From Saprospiraceae bacterium (GTDB lineage: Bacteria > Bacteroidota > Bacteroidia > Chitinophagales > Saprospiraceae), in the NCBI GenBank assembly GCA_028280415.1, contig JANQLV010000064.1, forward strand, positions 1 through 64,000: DNA of 64,000 nt, read 5' to 3'. Below the pieces are notes generated by a model. The model saw only the letters and a program-made list of their open reading frames with translations, did no database searches and was not told where the DNA came from. This document shows, one piece after another, positions 62,239 to 64,000 of the stretch; the first letter of the stretch is position 1; every line of letters begins with the position of its first letter. A program made the translations under genes and the position numbers.

Positions 62239-62369
62239 CAAAATTAAGATAGATTCAGCGTTTTAAACTTTCCAATAAAAATTAATCATTGGAGTTTAAA
62301 TACTTCATTTACAAGAACGCAATCCGCACTATTGTTTCAATATGTTTACAATTTCTATTACTTCCTGAT

Positions 62370-62873
62370 TTATGGATTAACACAAACTCCATTGAGCAGA
62401 ATTCCACAAATTGAGCCCCAACAATTATCTCTTTCAGCACATGGTCCTATGCATACATCTCGAAAGGGAGAACTATCTGGTCCTGATAAACAATATTCAG
62501 TCGCAGCACTTACATGTACGTTTTCAAAATTGATATAGGTGTAAGTATTGTTCTCAATATCAGACTTATTAATTTTTAGAATTTCAACTTTATCCTGATT
62601 ATCTTTTTTTCCGAAAACAATGTAATAGTAACCGAAATCAGAATTCAATTGTGCATCAACTGAATTTATTTCATCGAACAAAGGATGAAAGTTTTTTTCT
62701 AGCTTGTTAATCAGGGATCTACTATCCATTGCTTTTATAAAATCCTTCTTTAAAATTTCAACATAATCTGCTGGCATATCCTTTGGATACTTATCTCCAA
62801 ACTCTTTCTTGCTAAACCCGAATAATGTTAAAGTAAAAACACTAACAAATAAAAATAAAATACTTTTTTTCAT
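62370..62873 (-). CDS. Small exported protein with Cys-rich C-terminus
   Basis: A 167-residue protein. I use the ATG at 62873, which begins a clear signal peptide (MKKSILFLFVSVFTLTLFGFS); an in-frame ATG at 62921 would add 16 basic residues before it. The middle is charged and helical ('SLINKLEKNFHPLFDEINSVD'), and the last 45 residues contain six Cys in C-x13-C-x3-C-x5-C-x4-C-x7-C spacing, suggesting disulfides. I do not recognise the family. The gene lies alone in AT-rich DNA. Confidence 0.6.
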   Translation of the reverse strand: MKKSILFLFVSVFTLTLFGFSKKEFGDKYPKDMPADYVEILKKDFIKAMDSRSLINKLEKNFHPLFDEINSVDAQLNSDFGYYYIVFGKKDNQDKVEILKINKSDIENNTYTYINFENVHVSAATEYCLSGPDSSPFRDVCIGPCAERDNCWGSICGILLNGVCVNP

Positions 62874-64000
62874 TTTTTTGATTTTAGGTTGTGTACTCTT
62901 TTTAGATTGGATTTTCCACATTTCTCCTTGTTGTTTTTAAAATTGCTATAGCATAGAATAATTGTGTAGTAAATATTTTGCTGTTTATTTATTCGGATTA
63001 TTATTTTATCAAAGCCTTGTGAAATGGGTACAGGCTTTAATGCTATTGAATTACTCTATCAATAGATATCTTCTCTTCCCTGGAGAACATCAATATCATT
63101 TTATGTTAGGAATACTGAAAGCAGGTATTAATAGAATGGAAAATCAATAGATGCTTTATGAAAAAATGAATTGCCCTTATTATCTATATCTTCATAGACT
63201 TTGAATACACCATTATGAAACAAATAAGGGTTTTCATAACTTATCTCATTTTCATCCTGTAGCCCCTAAGGCTACTTAATAATCGATAGCTGATTAAATG
63301 ATCTTTTCCTGATTCTTTGAAAGATTGTAAGTTGTTCTTTTTCATACTTAATAATTGATAACTGTTTGCTAACTTTTGATTACGGAGAAAGCAAAGTAAA
63401 GTACTTTGTAGAGAGTTAATAATTTAGTGAGAGCAATTTGGGTTTCAGTGGCTTTATATAATTTATGCTATTAAAATTCAATACGAACGTATTAAAAAAT
63501 AAACATATGAATTATTTATTAATTTTAATCTTTTGAAAATATTATTTAATTGGGACGCCTCAATTTATTGTCTGCGAAATATTAAAATGGTTACCTCCTC
63601 TTGTACCCTTTTTTTTATTTTATCGGATTAATTGAATTTGCAATAAGATTGTATTGATTTTTAAATTCGAAAATCACATTTCACGATTTAATTACGTTAT
63701 AGTTTTTGTAGTATTAGTTGTCTTCTTTATAAAGGATTGAGTAGACAACCTAGTACCAGCTCTGATATCATTATCCAAAGAACAAAAGCACAAAAAATAA
63801 TCTATACACTATTAAGCAAAATTGATGGTTTAAAAATATTTATTGAAAGAGGTGATTTTGGATCAACAGATTTTATGCTATCATTTTTCCGAACGGGTTT
63901 CATTCCTTAAGGGGATGGGGTCAGACAGTAATAGATTCTTGCTTAAGGTATTCTCAAGGATATCTACTTATTACCCGGGGATTATTGTATTGAATTTCTT
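62874..64000. other. AT-rich right end with no accepted gene
   Basis: An inverted repeat CCCTTATT/AATAAGGG is at 63174-63181 and 63223-63230, and GTTGTCT/AGACAAC at 63717-63723 and 63743-63749. A 57-codon frame with a TTG start (63737-63910) gives a protein-like sequence but has no support. The 62-codon frame at 62962-63150 looks spurious. Confidence 0.45.

Larger units (their letters stand above)
61292..62369. other. Sparsely coding region of about 1.1 kb
   Basis: Contains motif B (61316-61520), a hairpin at 62202-62238, and two short open frames (61288-61533 minus, 62036-62230 plus) that I do not accept as genes. Nothing else recognised. Confidence 0.45.

Noticed and set aside
62962-63150. 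62-codon plus-strand frame
   Set aside because: Hydrophobic only by base composition; no other support.

Overview
The window reads as chromosomal DNA of a Bacteroidota bacterium, most likely an environmental, Lewinella/Saprospira-like member (the phylum is well supported, the family is a guess). Evidence for the phylum: several proteins end in type IX secretion (T9SS) sorting domains of type A or type B, a PorP/SprF-family protein is present, the primary sigma factor is the short 288-residue kind, and several promoters match the Bacteroidota pattern TTTG-N19-TAnnTTTG (best examples at 41228-41258 and 39165-39195, minus strand). The DNA is AT-rich and many genes end at strong hairpins, often shared by convergent genes.

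Layout. 1-600: the 3' end of a transposase-like gene and a small basic secreted protein. 737-4395: a DUF2461 protein, then a tight operon (two YjbR/TfoX-like proteins, a MATE exporter, an FkbM methyltransferase). 4515-9650: a same-strand cluster of stand-alone GTP cyclohydrolase II, a RibD-type reductase without deaminase domain, an MDR dehydrogenase, a PTPS-like protein lacking two key residues, a GT4 glycosyltransferase and a SAM methyltransferase. It looks like a pathway for a glycosylated pterin- or ribityl-pyrimidine-like compound. 9857-19178: SH3-domain protein, APC-Usp fusion transporter, DUF5916 outer-membrane protein, and a minus-strand operon (Cys-rich membrane protein, CDP-alcohol phosphatidyltransferase, LTA-synthase-like enzyme). 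19291-24367: housekeeping genes mazG, rpsO, pnp, rpoD. 24450-30856: hydrolase, lipoproteins, a degenerate Nudix-like protein, purC.

31314-36038 holds the most striking gene: a 1574-residue NRPS protein (TubC-like docking, condensation, adenylation) in which a complete PLP-dependent decarboxylase, resembling PanP-type aspartate 1-decarboxylases, is inserted between adenylation motifs A5 and A6. The ten specificity residues read V-D-C-V-T-S-I-A-D-K, close to the beta-alanine code V-D-W-V-I-S-L-A-D-K as I remember it. The protein may therefore make beta-alanine from aspartate and activate it in one polypeptide. It has no carrier domain.

36111-46621: a saccharopine-dehydrogenase-like gene, small envelope proteins, an Omp28-like thioredoxin-fold T9SS cargo, infC-rpmI-rplT (infC has no ATG), clpC, a STAS protein and a Crp/Fnr regulator. 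47651-57051: secreted proteins, namely a type B T9SS cargo with internal repeats, its PorP/SprF partner, and two zinc metalloproteases with paralogous tails. 57141-60389: dinB, a HAD phosphatase and a seven-repeat VCBS/FG-GAP protein. From 60390 to the end the DNA is very AT-rich and sparsely coding, with one small lipoprotein gene between two related GC-richer motifs and one small Cys-rich secreted protein. I see no rRNA, tRNA, CRISPR array or complete insertion sequence.
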